A DNA stretch of 64,000 nucleotides, taken from Paludisphaera rhizosphaerae. Its GTDB lineage: Bacteria > Planctomycetota > Planctomycetia > Isosphaerales > Isosphaeraceae. The DNA is taken from the NCBI RefSeq assembly GCF_011065895.1, contig NZ_JAALCR010000001.1:372001-436000 (forward strand), read 5' to 3'. This document shows positions 21,785-31,152 of the stretch, one piece after another. The translations under genes and the position numbers were made by a program. The number at the start of each line of letters is the position of its first letter. Position 1 is the stretch's first letter. The notes beneath the pieces are model-generated. The model ran no database searches and was not told the origin of the DNA. It was given only the letters and a program-made list of their open reading frames with translations.

Positions 21785-24676
21785 ATGGACGGAACCCCTA
21801 CCGCCGAAGCAGGATCGGCGACCGCCCGGAGAGCCTCTCGCATGGTCGGCTTGGCAGCTCGCTGGTCCCCTTACGCTCTGGCGTTCTTCAGCAGCCTCTG
21901 CATCATGGTCCTGGAACTCGTGTCGAGCCGATTGGTGGCTCGCCACGTCGGCTCCTCCTTGACCGTCTGGAACAGCGTCATCGGGATCATCCTGGCGGGG
22001 ATCTGCCTGGGGAACGTGCTCGGCGGCCGGCTGGCCGACCGCGTCGAACCTCGGCGGGCGCTCGGCCCCATCTTCGCTCTCGGCTCGTTCCTGACTTTCG
22101 GCTGCCTGCTCGTCAACGCCGCCATCCCCATGCTTCTCCCCTCGCCGCAGGCGATGAACTGGGAACTGAGGACGATCCTGGTCGTCACTCTCGACTTCCT
22201 CCTACCGGCGACCGTGCTGGGCATGGTCGGCCCGGTGGTCGCCAAGATGGCCGTCGACCTGTCGGCGAAGGCCGGAAGCGCCATCGGCGACGTCTACTTC
22301 TTCGGGGCGGTCGGCTCGATCGTGGGGACGTTCCTGGCCGGCTTCGTGCTGATCTACCTGGCGCCGACCTCGGTGATCGTTCTGGTCGTCGCCGCCGCTC
22401 TGGCTCTGCTGGCCGCCGCGCTTGATGAGAATCCCCTGACGCGCGGGGCGGCGGTCGCCACGGCCGTCCTTCTGGGGCTCGCCTCGGTCGCTCCGATGAT
22501 CCGGTCGCTGGGGATCGGCGGTATCGATCTGGGTGGCTACCAGATCAACCATGTGGCGCTGGCGGGTGGGGCCGCGTCGCTCCTGCTGGCCTTCACCGCG
22601 GCCGCGTCGCTCAAGACGAGGGCGGCGATCACCGACGCTGAAGCGGAGGTGGCCCTTGAAGCGACGGCCGATCACCAGGCCTCGCGGACGAGCCTCCGCG
22701 ACCTGGCGGCCCTGGCCTTCCTGGCCAGCCTGGCGTTCATGGCGATGGAGATGGTCGCCGGCCGAATGGTGACCCGCAACCTGGGGTCGAGCGTCTACGG
22801 CTGGACGAGCGTCATCGGCGTCTTGCTGGCGGGGTTGAGCCTGGGGAACTGGCTGGGAGGCCGCGTCGCAAACATCATCCGAAGCGAGAAGCAGGCGAGC
22901 TGGCTGTTCATGGTCGCCTCGGCCGCCCTGCTCTGGATCCTCTTTCTGGACGGTCAACCGGAGTGGTTCCGCGACGCGACCGGCCAGGGGTATAACCCGA
23001 GCCTCCTCAGTCGGGCCATCGTGCTGAACGAGGTCACTCTCTTCGGCAGCACCTGGCCGCTGAGCTGGCCGTATCGCGTGCTGCTGGTCGTGACGCTCGT
23101 CTTCTTCCTGCCGGCCGTCACCATGGGGACGGTCAGCCCCGTCGTGGCGAAGCTGGCCGTGGAACGGCTGCGGAAGAGCAAGCGGACGGGGACGGCCATC
23201 GGAGCGGTCTACGCCTGGGGGATGGTCGGCAGCATCATCGGAACCTTCCTGACGGGCTTCGTCCTGATCGACCATCTGGGGACGAAGGGTGTTCTGCTGG
23301 TCCTGGCCGCGGTGCTCGCCCTGGCGGCGACCATTCTGGGCTCGGTTTTCCACGCCGTCTGGGCGGGGATCCCGCTGGGGCTGTGCGTGATCGGGCTCCT
23401 TCCGATGAAGTGGACCGAGAAGATCGGCCACCAGTGGAACATCCGCGAGGATCGGGGAGACGTGACCACGACCCAGGACGCCCTCGCTTACGCGGACGAG
23501 AGCAACTACTACTACATCAAGGTCAACAACGAGCCCGAGGGGGACCTCCAGCTCCGGACGCTCGTGCTGGACAACCTGATCCACGGCTACTTCATCCTCG
23601 GCCACCCCGAGCGGCTCGACTACGACTATGAGCACATCTACGCGATGATCGGCTACCGGGCCGCCAAGGCGGCCGGCAAGATCACCCTCGCCGGAGCCGC
23701 CCCCGCGCCGACGCCTGCGGCAGAGACCGGGAAGCTCCCCGATCAGGTCATCGCCGACGGCCAGCCAACTCCTGCCAAGACCGAGACGAAGCCCGCCGCG
23801 CCGACGGCCGACATGCCGCCGGACGATGAGGAGATCCTGGAATCCCCCTCGCGGTCGTGGATGCCCAAGGTCGCGAGCTCGACGCTGAAGACCCTGTTTC
23901 TGGGGGGCGGCGCCTACACGTTCCAGCGCCACATGCAGCACGTCTACCCGGGGACTGAGGTCGACGTCGCCGAGATCGATCCGGCCGTCACGCGGGCCAA
24001 CCAGGCGGCGACCGGCCTGCCCCTCGACACGCCCATCAAAACCACCTGGGGCGACGCCCGCCAGTTCGTGGAGCGGAACCAGGACTCCAAGCAGTACGAC
24101 CTGATCTACGGCGACGCCTTCAACGACTTCTCAGTCCCCTGGCACCTGACGACCCGGGAGTTCAACGAGAAGATCTCCAAGATGATGGCCCCGACGGGCG
24201 TCTACATGATCAACATCATCGACGCCTATGAGTCCGACGCCGAGGCCCTCTCCAAGGCCAAGAAGGAGATCGACGCGCTCCAGATCAAGGATCCCGCAGC
24301 CGAGGAGCGAGTCCGTCAGCGATATCTCACGGCCGCCCACCGCTACGGCGGATTCCTGGGTGCCTGGACGGCCACCGCCAAACTGACGTTCCCCCACGTC
24401 TACATCTTCGGCACCAGCGAGTCGACCGGCGAGGGCCAGCGCGAAACCTTCGTCGTCGTGGCCGCGAAACAGCCGATCGACCTCACCGACCTCGGCAAGC
24501 GCGACGACGACCCCCGCTTCTTCCAGAATCACAAGCGGACCGTCGCCGCCTTCTACGGGCCCGAGGACGAAAAGGCCGTGCTGGAAAGCCGATCGCGAGG
24601 GATCATCCTGACGGACGACTACGCCCCGGTCGAAAACCTGCTGGCCCCCGTGGCCGAAACTCGCGGCAAGGATTGA
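21785..24676 (+). CDS. Multi-helix membrane protein fused to spermidine-synthase-like methyltransferase domain
   Basis: 963 residues from the ATG at 21,785 (an ATG at 21,842 with GGAGAG upstream is an alternative). Two homologous membrane halves each begin with a LE(L/M)V(S/A)xRxV motif (FSSLCIMVLELVSSRLVARH and FMAMEMVAGRMVTRNLGSS). The C-terminal cytoplasmic domain holds the Rossmann motif TLFLGGGAYTFQRHMQHVYPG and EIDPAVTRAN, as in polyamine aminopropyltransferases. This fused MFS/spermidine synthase family is common in planctomycetes; its substrate is unknown. A Pro/Ala linker (about 635-690) joins the parts. Confidence 0.85.
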   Translation: MDGTPTAEAGSATARRASRMVGLAARWSPYALAFFSSLCIMVLELVSSRLVARHVGSSLTVWNSVIGIILAGICLGNVLGGRLADRVEPRRALGPIFALGSFLTFGCLLVNAAIPMLLPSPQAMNWELRTILVVTLDFLLPATVLGMVGPVVAKMAVDLSAKAGSAIGDVYFFGAVGSIVGTFLAGFVLIYLAPTSVIVLVVAAALALLAAALDENPLTRGAAVATAVLLGLASVAPMIRSLGIGGIDLGGYQINHVALAGGAASLLLAFTAAASLKTRAAITDAEAEVALEATADHQASRTSLRDLAALAFLASLAFMAMEMVAGRMVTRNLGSSVYGWTSVIGVLLAGLSLGNWLGGRVANIIRSEKQASWLFMVASAALLWILFLDGQPEWFRDATGQGYNPSLLSRAIVLNEVTLFGSTWPLSWPYRVLLVVTLVFFLPAVTMGTVSPVVAKLAVERLRKSKRTGTAIGAVYAWGMVGSIIGTFLTGFVLIDHLGTKGVLLVLAAVLALAATILGSVFHAVWAGIPLGLCVIGLLPMKWTEKIGHQWNIREDRGDVTTTQDALAYADESNYYYIKVNNEPEGDLQLRTLVLDNLIHGYFILGHPERLDYDYEHIYAMIGYRAAKAAGKITLAGAAPAPTPAAETGKLPDQVIADGQPTPAKTETKPAAPTADMPPDDEEILESPSRSWMPKVASSTLKTLFLGGGAYTFQRHMQHVYPGTEVDVAEIDPAVTRANQAATGLPLDTPIKTTWGDARQFVERNQDSKQYDLIYGDAFNDFSVPWHLTTREFNEKISKMMAPTGVYMINIIDAYESDAEALSKAKKEIDALQIKDPAAEERVRQRYLTAAHRYGGFLGAWTATAKLTFPHVYIFGTSESTGEGQRETFVVVAAKQPIDLTDLGKRDDDPRFFQNHKRTVAAFYGPEDEKAVLESRSRGIILTDDYAPVENLLAPVAETRGKD

Positions 24677-24710
24677 GTGAAACAGCTTATTGAAGAAATG
24701 CGGTTCGATG

Positions 24711-24735
24711 GTCTTCCCCCCTCGCGGGGGAAGAC
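24711..24735 (+). terminator. Terminator-like hairpin
   Basis: GTCTTCCCCC pairs perfectly with GGGGGAAGAC around CTCGC, 35 bases after the stop of the fusion gene. No U-tract follows, so efficiency is uncertain. Confidence 0.5.
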
Positions 24736-24786
24736 AGACCGCGAGGAACACCGACGAAATAACCTCCCCGAGTCAAGGACCGAGAG

Positions 24787-24860
24787 GGTGGTCCAGGCGG
24801 CCCGCCTGGACGTCTTCGACCCCAAGCCCTGGGACGTCCGGGCGGGCCGCCCGGACCACC
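24787..24860. repeat. Palindromic interspersed element, copy 1
   Basis: Two 28-base arms (24,787-24,814 and 24,833-24,860) match at 26 of 28 positions in inverse orientation around an 18-base loop. The core GGACGTCTTCGACCCCA recurs at 27,320-27,393. It resembles REP/MITE-type intergenic repeats. Confidence 0.75.
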
Positions 24861-25022
24861 CGATCAGTGAGCCTTGACCTGTCCAAAATCGGGAAGTTGT
24901 TTCGTCAGCTGGCAACTGAAAACTGAAAACTCCCGAGCGGCCACCTTCCCCCGCAAGGGTGGAAAGACGTTATGGATCAAGTCGGGCTCCTTCCGGGATA
25001 CGATCCGAGCGAGACTCATCCA

Positions 25023-25598
25023 ATGAACTCTGGCGCCCCGTCGACTCCCAAAGCCCCCCGCGACTGGACCTGGCCGATGGTCTTCGGCGTCTTCGCGGCC
25101 TTCTGGGTCGTCTATCTCCTCGTCGGCCGGCTGGATCAGTTCAGCGACCTGGACGCCGGCGGGCCCAATACACCCGTGGACTACGAGTGGAGCTTGCGCG
25201 ACCTCGACAACAACTCGGTCAAGTTCTCCAACTTCCAGGGGAAGCCTCTGTTCGTCAACGTCTGGGCGACGTGGTGCCCCCCTTGCGTCGGTGAGTTGCC
25301 TTCGATCGCTCGACTCGCGGCGACGCCGGAATTGAAGGACAAGGTCGCCTTCGTCTGCATCTCCACCGACGAAGGGATCAACCCCGTCCGCTCCTTCATG
25401 CGAGGGAAAGACTGGCCCATGACCATCCTTCAGGCCGACCGCCTCCCCCCCGTCTTCATGAGCGACGCCATCCCAGCGACCTATCTGGTCTCGGCCGAAG
25501 GCCGCGTCGTCTACGAGTACGTTGGAGGCACGGATTGGGATACCCCCAAGGTCGTCGCGAAGCTCCGAAAGCTCGTCGCCGACTCGCCCCAGGGCTGA
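25023..25598 (+). CDS. Membrane-anchored TlpA-like thioredoxin
   Basis: 191 residues from the ATG at 25,023 (24,972 is an alternative). A membrane helix at about 17-34 (WPMVFGVFAAFWVVYLLVG) places the domain outside the cytoplasm. The thioredoxin fold has WATWCPPCVGELP with a CxxC active site (WCPPC), FVCISTDE and a cis-Pro before Thr (IPATYLV). Such proteins reduce cysteines in the periplasm, for example in cytochrome maturation. No cytochrome genes lie near. Confidence 0.88.
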   Translation: MNSGAPSTPKAPRDWTWPMVFGVFAAFWVVYLLVGRLDQFSDLDAGGPNTPVDYEWSLRDLDNNSVKFSNFQGKPLFVNVWATWCPPCVGELPSIARLAATPELKDKVAFVCISTDEGINPVRSFMRGKDWPMTILQADRLPPVFMSDAIPATYLVSAEGRVVYEYVGGTDWDTPKVVAKLRKLVADSPQG

Positions 25599-25639
25599 TC
25601 GACGGCCGGCCCAAGGACCGTTTGCGCCGGTTATCCGGA

Positions 25640-25656
25640 CCTCGCGTCTGACGAGG
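25640..25656 (+). terminator. Possible terminator
   Basis: CCTCG / CGAGG short stem followed by CCTTTCG, 40 bases after the thioredoxin stop. Same ending as the hairpins at 29,803 and 51,473. Confidence 0.4.
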
Positions 25657-26179
25657 CCTTTCGTGAGTAAGTTGACCTTAGGAGATTAGCGCAGTCCAGA
25701 CCGCCGAAGGTCGCGAATCGGTCGCTTCCTCGGTCGAAACGGGCTCGCGTTTGGCTCCTGAGGAACGAGGGTCCCCTCCCATCTCGCCGCTCCTCAATAA
25801 TGGGCGGTGCGGCGGAGTCAGGGACCTCGCGAAAATGGCCGAGCGAACCCAATTCCAGCGGTGGCGAAATGAACCCAAACGGTCTTCTGGCAAAGACTTG
25901 GGGTCACGCCGCTGTTCCGCATCTCTCGGCGATCAAAGCCAATTGAACCCAATCGCCGCAGCCGGGAGAGATCCTGGCTGCGTCCATCGAGGACCCACGC
26001 CCCAGCGCAGAACGCCGGCGCGAATCTGGCTTATCGCCGGTCGGGCCGAGTTGTTGGAATTGGTCAAACGAAGCCAAACGCGGGCCTGCGTTTTGTACGC
26101 TCAAGACTCGACGGATCAAGACCTTGCGTCGCCCCAGGCCGTGCCGCGACGGCCGCAAACGAAGCCGCCCTCGACGCGG
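25657..26179. repeat. Intergenic stretch with recurring GAACCCAA-type motif
   Basis: No convincing gene. The motif GAACCCAA occurs at about 25,853, 25,871 and 25,944, with GAAGCCAA near 26,071. The same motif marks the intergenic region at 53,752-54,579. It may be degenerate repeat DNA. Confidence 0.5.
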
Positions 26180-26977
26180 TCATTCGGTTCGCAGAGGTGG
26201 AGGCTCGGTCACGAAGAGCCCGTATTCCTCATTCCGGCGTTCGACCGACCCGCTCCCCTCGGCGAAACGAACTTCACGGAGGCGGCCGCGCAGAACGACC
26301 CCCTTCTCCAGGTCGAACCCGAACAGAGCGTAGCGGATGGCGATGCCGCCAGCCCCCTCAACGTGCCCCCAGCGCGCAACGTCCTGGGGATGCCCCATCG
26401 TGACGAACGGCCCCCGATCCGAGCGGACGAGACGGCCGGGGCGGAATCGCTGCGAATCCAGCGGATGCACCGCGCTGGTGAAGAGACGTGCAAGCATCGC
26501 GGCGGGTTCGCGTCCGTCATAGGTCGAACCGGCCGCCAGGCGGTCGCGCGGTTCGACGATCAGAGGCTGATCGCCCGACCAACCACCTTCCGGGGCCGTC
26601 TCCACCAGGATCTCGAGCCGGCGGAGTTCGCCGACCGAGGAGGCCGACGCCTGGACCTCCAGATCGATCCCGGCCCCTTCGCGACTCCGGCTCCACGCGG
26701 CCCGGACGGTCAGGCCGTGCCAGCCGGCGGGCTCGAAGGTCGCCACCAGTCGGGAATGAACGACCTCAAGACCGACCAGCGCGGAGCGGTGAAAGGCGGA
26801 GTCGTCCCGGCGGCCGGTCGCCGCGAGGCCCGCCATGGCCAGGTGCAGCCAGGTCGAGTCGGCCGATTTCAGCCCCATCCGGCCGTCGGCGTGCTCGAGC
26901 GTCCACGTATCGCCGGCCCAATCGATGACGAAGCGGTCGGTCTCGCTTCGTACGGCCGCCCCTTTCGGGTCTTCCAC
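26180..26977 (-). CDS. Conserved hypothetical beta-rich protein
   Basis: 265 residues if the GTG at 26,977 is used; no strong ribosome site is visible. Alternating strands dominate (FVIDWAGDTWTLEHADGRMG ... VVHSRLVATFEPAGWHGLTV), suggesting a beta-sandwich, perhaps carbohydrate-related. No signal peptide is seen. No family recognised. A strong terminator lies just upstream of the start, suggesting attenuation or an independent small transcript. Confidence 0.6.
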   Translation of the reverse strand: MEDPKGAAVRSETDRFVIDWAGDTWTLEHADGRMGLKSADSTWLHLAMAGLAATGRRDDSAFHRSALVGLEVVHSRLVATFEPAGWHGLTVRAAWSRSREGAGIDLEVQASASSVGELRRLEILVETAPEGGWSGDQPLIVEPRDRLAAGSTYDGREPAAMLARLFTSAVHPLDSQRFRPGRLVRSDRGPFVTMGHPQDVARWGHVEGAGGIAIRYALFGFDLEKGVVLRGRLREVRFAEGSGSVERRNEEYGLFVTEPPPLRTE

Positions 26978-27000
26978 GGCGTCGTTCCCGATGCAAACGA

Positions 27001-27040
27001 TAAAACCCCGCCGACCCGGGTTTTCGTCGGGTCGGCGGGG
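27001..27040 (-). terminator. Strong intrinsic terminator just upstream of the 26,977 gene
   Basis: Perfect 13-bp stem CCCCGCCGACCCG / CGGGTCGGCGGGG with a 9-base loop and TTTTA after it on the minus strand. It lies 24 bases before the gene start and no minus-strand gene precedes it, so a leader attenuator or small RNA end is likely. Confidence 0.75.
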
Positions 27041-28082
27041 CCGGAACAGAGAAGAGGCCGGATAATCGAGGCAGACGCCCCGGTCGATCGATGCAGCGCC
27101 TATTCGGCGGCAAGGCAATCAACGAATTTGAAGATACTCCTCGTCCGACCGATGTCAAGAGTCGAGGCACGAATTCAGCGCTCGTTCGATCGAAGGTCCT
27201 CACGCTCGCCGGACGCAAATCGGCTTTCTATTGCCTCATCGAAGGCCCGCCCCTGCATCGGTCGCGGCTTACACGGCCGTTTTCTCATGGGCGGCAGCCG
27301 GGCTGGGAGCCCGGCGACGGGTGGTGTGGAAGGTCCGCCCGGACGTCTTCGACCCCAGGCATGCGACGTTCGGGCAGGCCGACCAGCCCGCCCGCGCGGC
27401 CGCCGCTTGAGCGTATGCCAGAGCCGTCTCACCCCCCTTACGCCGCTCCTCTCCCAAAAAACTAAAAGTACGTTGATACGAACATCTACGCGATCGTCTT
27501 GCCGCTACGCACGCGAAGCTGCGACGGAGGTCTCGCCGATGCAAGCATTAACATTTATTCGACAGTGGCTGCTTGACGAGCACGGGCGCGTTACATTAAA
27601 TATCGAGACATGCCAGGCGGTTGAAGTTCGGCGAAGGCCGAGCGATCCAATCCACCCGGCATCATCGACGGTCATTTCCAACGGCCCGTTTCTACGGCCT
27701 TCGGCAGTCCTCAGTCTATCACTGTCAGATCGACGAACTGGACGATCGACCGTAGGTCTCGGTCCTCGGCAGAGCTTCTCGCAGTCGCACCTGTGCCTGA
27801 ATGGTCCGATGAATATCGGACCGAGTCCTATCGCCTCGCCGCAGACTCTCTTTTCTTCATTCAAGCATGATTTGATCAACGAGCCGCGCCGCGGCCTCGT
27901 CGGTCGTCGCACGCGCTGCGACTTCCGCCGCGTCGCCGGGGCGTTCGCTTACGGGCTTTCGCGCCTGGGAAGCCCTCGTTCGTCGCCCTGCGCACTTCTG
28001 GTTCAAAGTCGGCCGCGGGTCGATTCGAGGCCCGTCGACCGGTGTTGTTTTCCGTCGTCACCCCGTTTGCGGAGTCAACGCC
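27041..28082. other. Long intergenic region upstream of the DUF1559 gene
   Basis: About 1 kb with no convincing gene. It contains palindromic element copy 2 (27,320-27,393) and an AT-richer patch around 27,540-27,620. Long frames here have unlikely composition. Confidence 0.5.
27320..27393. repeat. Palindromic interspersed element, copy 2
   Basis: Shares the core CCGCC(C/T)GGACGTCTTCGA plus CCCCA with the copy at 24,787, and a matching left edge GGTGGT. The right arm is more diverged, so this is likely an older copy. Confidence 0.65.
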
Positions 28083-29195
28083 ATGAAGCATCGCGGATTC
28101 ACGCTGATCGAGTTGCTGGTGGTGATTGCGATCATCGCCGTCCTGATCGCCCTGCTGTTGCCCGCCGTCCAGTCGGCTCGCGAAGCTGCGAGACGAGCTC
28201 AATGCACGAACAACCTGAAACAGGTCGGTCTGGCGCTTCACAACTACGAAAGCTCCAACGGCGCCTTCCCGCCCGGCGGGGTTTCCGACGAGTCCAAGGG
28301 GACGAACTGGGGTGGATCGGTCGGCGGCAACAACCTGGCCTCATGGCGCGCTCTCGTCATCCCGCAGATGGAAGGCGGCAACGTTTACAACGCCATTAAT
28401 TTCAATCTCCCGCTGAACGCCACGGTCTCCGCCGGGGGACAATGGACGGCCTTGATGACGGTGAACGCCACCTGGGTCTGCCCCTCGGACGACAACTTCC
28501 AGGGACAGGGGCCGGGCATCCGGTCCTCGAGCGGCGCCTGGGGCAACTATCCGAACGGGACGAGCCCCATCAATCCGTTCACAGGCGCGGCCGAGACCCG
28601 CGTCATGGTGAGCAACTACTCGGGAAGCTTCGGCGACAACTACGCCATCGGCGCTCTGTCCTCGGGCCAGAATCCCTGGGAGACCTATCCCTACCCGCCG
28701 ACGCTCGGCGCCGGCCAGGCTCGTATCGGCTTTCCCGGCTTCTGGGGGACCGCCTGGAACGACGCCGTGTCGACGCAGTCGGGCGGGCAGCTCCGCGGGA
28801 TGTTCTCGTACCGGATCATGGGAGTCGGCGCCGTGACGATCGCCTCGATCATCGACGGCACCTCGAACACGATCATGGTGGGGGAGGTCCTGCCGGCTCA
28901 GGCGGCTGACAGCAACTTCTGGAACAACAACGGCGCGACCTTCGGCACCACCATCCCGATCAACTGGCAGACCTTGCGGGCGCCCCTGGACGGCACGACC
29001 CCCTTCGGCACCACCGACTGGCAGAACCGCTTCAGCTACGCCAGCAAGGGAGCCAAGAGCAGGCACCCCGGCGGAGCCAACTTCACCTTCGGGGACGGCT
29101 CGGTCCGCTTCCTGAAGAGCTCCATCGCGCTGCCGGTCTACTGCGCCCTGGGGAGCCGAGCCGGCGGCGAAGTCATCAGCTCCGACTCGTACTGA
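28083..29195 (+). CDS. DUF1559 prepilin-type protein
   Basis: 370 residues. It starts MKHRGFTLIELLVVIAIIAV: a type IV prepilin leader cut at G-F (after residue 5) with Glu five positions on, followed by a hydrophobic helix and LLPAVQSAREAARRAQCTNN plus LKQVGLALHNYE, the DUF1559 signature. The C-terminus has SRHPGGANFTFGDGSVRFL, the H-x-x-G...DG box. Planctomycetes carry dozens of paralogues, presumed pseudopilin-like surface proteins. Followed by a lipoprotein gene, a common planctomycete pairing. Confidence 0.95.
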   Translation: MKHRGFTLIELLVVIAIIAVLIALLLPAVQSAREAARRAQCTNNLKQVGLALHNYESSNGAFPPGGVSDESKGTNWGGSVGGNNLASWRALVIPQMEGGNVYNAINFNLPLNATVSAGGQWTALMTVNATWVCPSDDNFQGQGPGIRSSSGAWGNYPNGTSPINPFTGAAETRVMVSNYSGSFGDNYAIGALSSGQNPWETYPYPPTLGAGQARIGFPGFWGTAWNDAVSTQSGGQLRGMFSYRIMGVGAVTIASIIDGTSNTIMVGEVLPAQAADSNFWNNNGATFGTTIPINWQTLRAPLDGTTPFGTTDWQNRFSYASKGAKSRHPGGANFTFGDGSVRFLKSSIALPVYCALGSRAGGEVISSDSY

Positions 29196-29285
29196 TCCCC
29201 TTCCGGACTCCCCCGCCGACTCCTCCATTGAGGCGAGTCGGCGGAGTCCACGGTTCTCCTCGTGAACGAAGGGACCACTCGATTC

Positions 29286-29792
29286 ATGATCCATCGCTCG
29301 GCTCAACTTCCGCGAAATCGATCGACCTGCAGCCGATTCGGCCTCTTACTCCTCGTCCCCGCCCTGCTCACGGCGGGCTGCGGGGACGACGGCCTCGGCG
29401 AACGTTACAAGGTGACGGGAACGGTGACCTACCAGGGGAAGCCGGTTTCCAACGGCTCGATCCAGTTCTATCCGAACGGCGGAGGCCCTGAACAACGGGG
29501 GGCCACCGGCGTCATCAAGGACGGCGTCTACTGGCTCTCCACCCAGGGGGACGACGACGGCGCCTTCCCCGGGAGCTACGTGGTCGCGATCACCGCCCGC
29601 AAGCCCGACATGAGCAAAGCCCAGGAAAACGCCGACAAGATCGGCGGCCTGTACCGACAGGAAGACGTCGCGAAAGCCTACAAAAAGGCTCCCAGCGAGA
29701 TTCCTGTGAAGTACGAGTCGCCAGAATCCGGCGGCCTCAGCGCCAAGGTGGAAGCCAAGAGCAACACGATCGACTTCAACCTCACCGATTGA
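29286..29792 (+). CDS. Lipoprotein with carboxypeptidase-regulatory/transthyretin-like domain
   Basis: 168 residues. A signal sequence (FGLLLLVPALLTAGC) ends in a lipobox with Cys at about residue 33. The mature part has GTVTYQGKPVSNGSIQFYPN, the beta-sandwich start, and GSYVVAITARKP, a later strand. It lies 90 bases after the DUF1559 gene. Such pairs are widespread in planctomycetes and probably act together at the cell surface; the role is unknown. Confidence 0.88.
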   Translation: MIHRSAQLPRNRSTCSRFGLLLLVPALLTAGCGDDGLGERYKVTGTVTYQGKPVSNGSIQFYPNGGGPEQRGATGVIKDGVYWLSTQGDDDGAFPGSYVVAITARKPDMSKAQENADKIGGLYRQEDVAKAYKKAPSEIPVKYESPESGGLSAKVEAKSNTIDFNLTD

Positions 29793-29802
29793 CGTCTCAC
29801 TC

Positions 29803-29832
29803 CCGCCCGTCGCAGCGCGTCGGCGGGCGGGC
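29803..29832 (+). terminator. Terminator after the DUF1559-lipoprotein pair
   Basis: CCCGCCCG stem with an 11-base right arm ending GCGGGCGGG and a short T stretch (CCTTTCC), 11 bases after the lipoprotein stop. Confidence 0.6.
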
Positions 29833-29958
29833 CTTTCCGAGTGAGCGTTTCCTCACATCACCGACTGGCGGTCTTCCGTTCGTACGGGTTACAATCATTT
29901 CAACGCCCTTCTCGATTCTCTCAGGGCGGTTCGCGACCTGTCCCATCGGGGCCCGTCC

Positions 29959-30246
29959 GTGACCAGACAATCCGTCCACTGCTCGTTCCCCGGTTGCTCC
30001 GACCCGGCGTCGTACAAGATCGCCGCACGATGGAGCGACGGCAGCTTTGCGGAGCTGAAGACGTACGGCTTCGCCTGCTCGGAGCATCTCGGTCGGGTCT
30101 TCCAGGAGGCGGAACAGCGGCAGGCGAGTTACAAGACGGCTCCGAACGAGAGCCTGGAGGAGTTGGCGATCTATCGCTACGAGGCTGGTAAACGCGACCG
30201 CCAACTCCAACGTCTCTGGGGACTTGAAGACAACTACCGGACGTAA
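29959..30246 (+). CDS. Conserved hypothetical protein with Cys/His metal-site pattern
   Basis: 95 residues from a GTG. CSFPGCSDPASYKI near the N-terminus and FACSEHLGRVF at about 39-50 suggest a CxxxxC...CxxH zinc site. The C-terminal half is charged and helical (ELAIYRYEAGKRDRQLQRLW). No family name known to me. Confidence 0.6.
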   Translation: MTRQSVHCSFPGCSDPASYKIAARWSDGSFAELKTYGFACSEHLGRVFQEAEQRQASYKTAPNESLEELAIYRYEAGKRDRQLQRLWGLEDNYRT

Positions 30247-30672
30247 GTTCACCGGCCTGTTCGTCAGGTCCCCGTCCCATGTCGCGGCCGTCACGAGCGG
30301 AGCGATCGGCGCAGGCATTTCGCGGTGCGCGCGGCTCGCGATTTCGGGCGACGATCCGTAAGCCGAAGCCTCAAGGCGGGTCGATACTACGGTCGGCCAA
30401 GCCCGCCTCCCCCCTCGCATCGACGCTGGGGAGTGGGCGGGCCGAGTGTGCGGGATGCGTCGTGGCCGCGTGGGGCGGGACGGGCGGATCGCCGGAAGAG
30501 GGTCGAAGCGGATCGAGGGCCGCCCCATGGGGGGCCTACCGACGCCGAAACCTTCCCGAGCGCTCCCGCACGGCTCGCCGCCTCGGAGCGAGGAAGCCCG
30601 GTCATGCCGAATGACGCTCGAAGGATCGATCAGGCATGCGCCCCGCTCGGCGTTCAAGGAGGTAACCAGGAA
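30247..30672. other. Gap before fliW
   Basis: 426 bases with no convincing gene; a G/C-rich leader region ending in AAGGAGG. Nothing else recognised. Confidence 0.4.
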
Positions 30673-31152
30673 GTGAACATCATCACGACCCGTTTCGGTC
30701 TGATCCAGGCCCAGGAATCGGAGCTGTACCGAATTCCTGAAGGCCTACTGGGGTTCCGCTCTTATACGCAGTTCCTTCACCTCCCCGATCCCGTCGTCTC
30801 GGGCCTTTCGTGGCTGCAAAGCGCCACGGCGCCCGACCTGGCCTTCGGCCTGGTCGCGCCCCCGTTGGCGGTGGGAGACTATCGGATCGAGATCCGCCCC
30901 GGCGACCGGGCGGCGTTGGAACTGACCGACGAGCGATCGGCCCTGGTCTACGTCGTCCTGAACCGCAGCGCCGCGGGGGGGTTGACTGTCAACCTCCAGG
31001 GGCCGCTCGTGTTCAACCCCGTGCGTCGCCTGGGAAGGCAGCTCGTCCTCACCTCCAGTCGGTATCCTGTGCGGTATCCTCTGGAGGCGGCGGCCCAGCC
31101 CGCGACCCCGACCCTGCTGCCCGGCCTGACACCGTTGCGAGCGACGGCGTGA
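30673..31152 (+). CDS. fliW: Flagellar assembly factor FliW, CsrA antagonist
   Basis: 159 residues from a GTG after AAGGAGGTAACCAGGAA. ITTRFGLIQAQESELYRIPE then GLLGF is the family signature, and PFGLVAPP-like and YVVLNRS segments follow. FliW binds CsrA and blocks its RNA binding, freeing flagellin mRNA. The next gene is csrA, the classic partner arrangement. No flagellin gene is in the window. The C-terminal 30 residues are a Pro/Ala extension. Confidence 0.92.
   Translation: MNIITTRFGLIQAQESELYRIPEGLLGFRSYTQFLHLPDPVVSGLSWLQSATAPDLAFGLVAPPLAVGDYRIEIRPGDRAALELTDERSALVYVVLNRSAAGGLTVNLQGPLVFNPVRRLGRQLVLTSSRYPVRYPLEAAAQPATPTLLPGLTPLRATA

Larger units (their letters stand above)
24677..25022. 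other. Intergenic region with terminator and palindromic repeat
   Basis: The 346 bases between the fusion gene and the TlpA-like gene hold a terminator-like hairpin (24,711), a 74-base palindromic element (24,787) and nothing that looks coding. Confidence 0.6.

Noticed and set aside
22202-23941. 579-codon minus-strand frame
   Set aside because: Lies antisense to the membrane-spermidine synthase gene; low-complexity Asp/His/Arg/Gln protein typical of a shadow.
25751-28399. 882-codon plus-strand frame
   Set aside because: It covers two intergenic regions and several opposite-strand genes, has no homology-like segments and its Arg/Pro/Ser content is typical of a frame opened by high GC.
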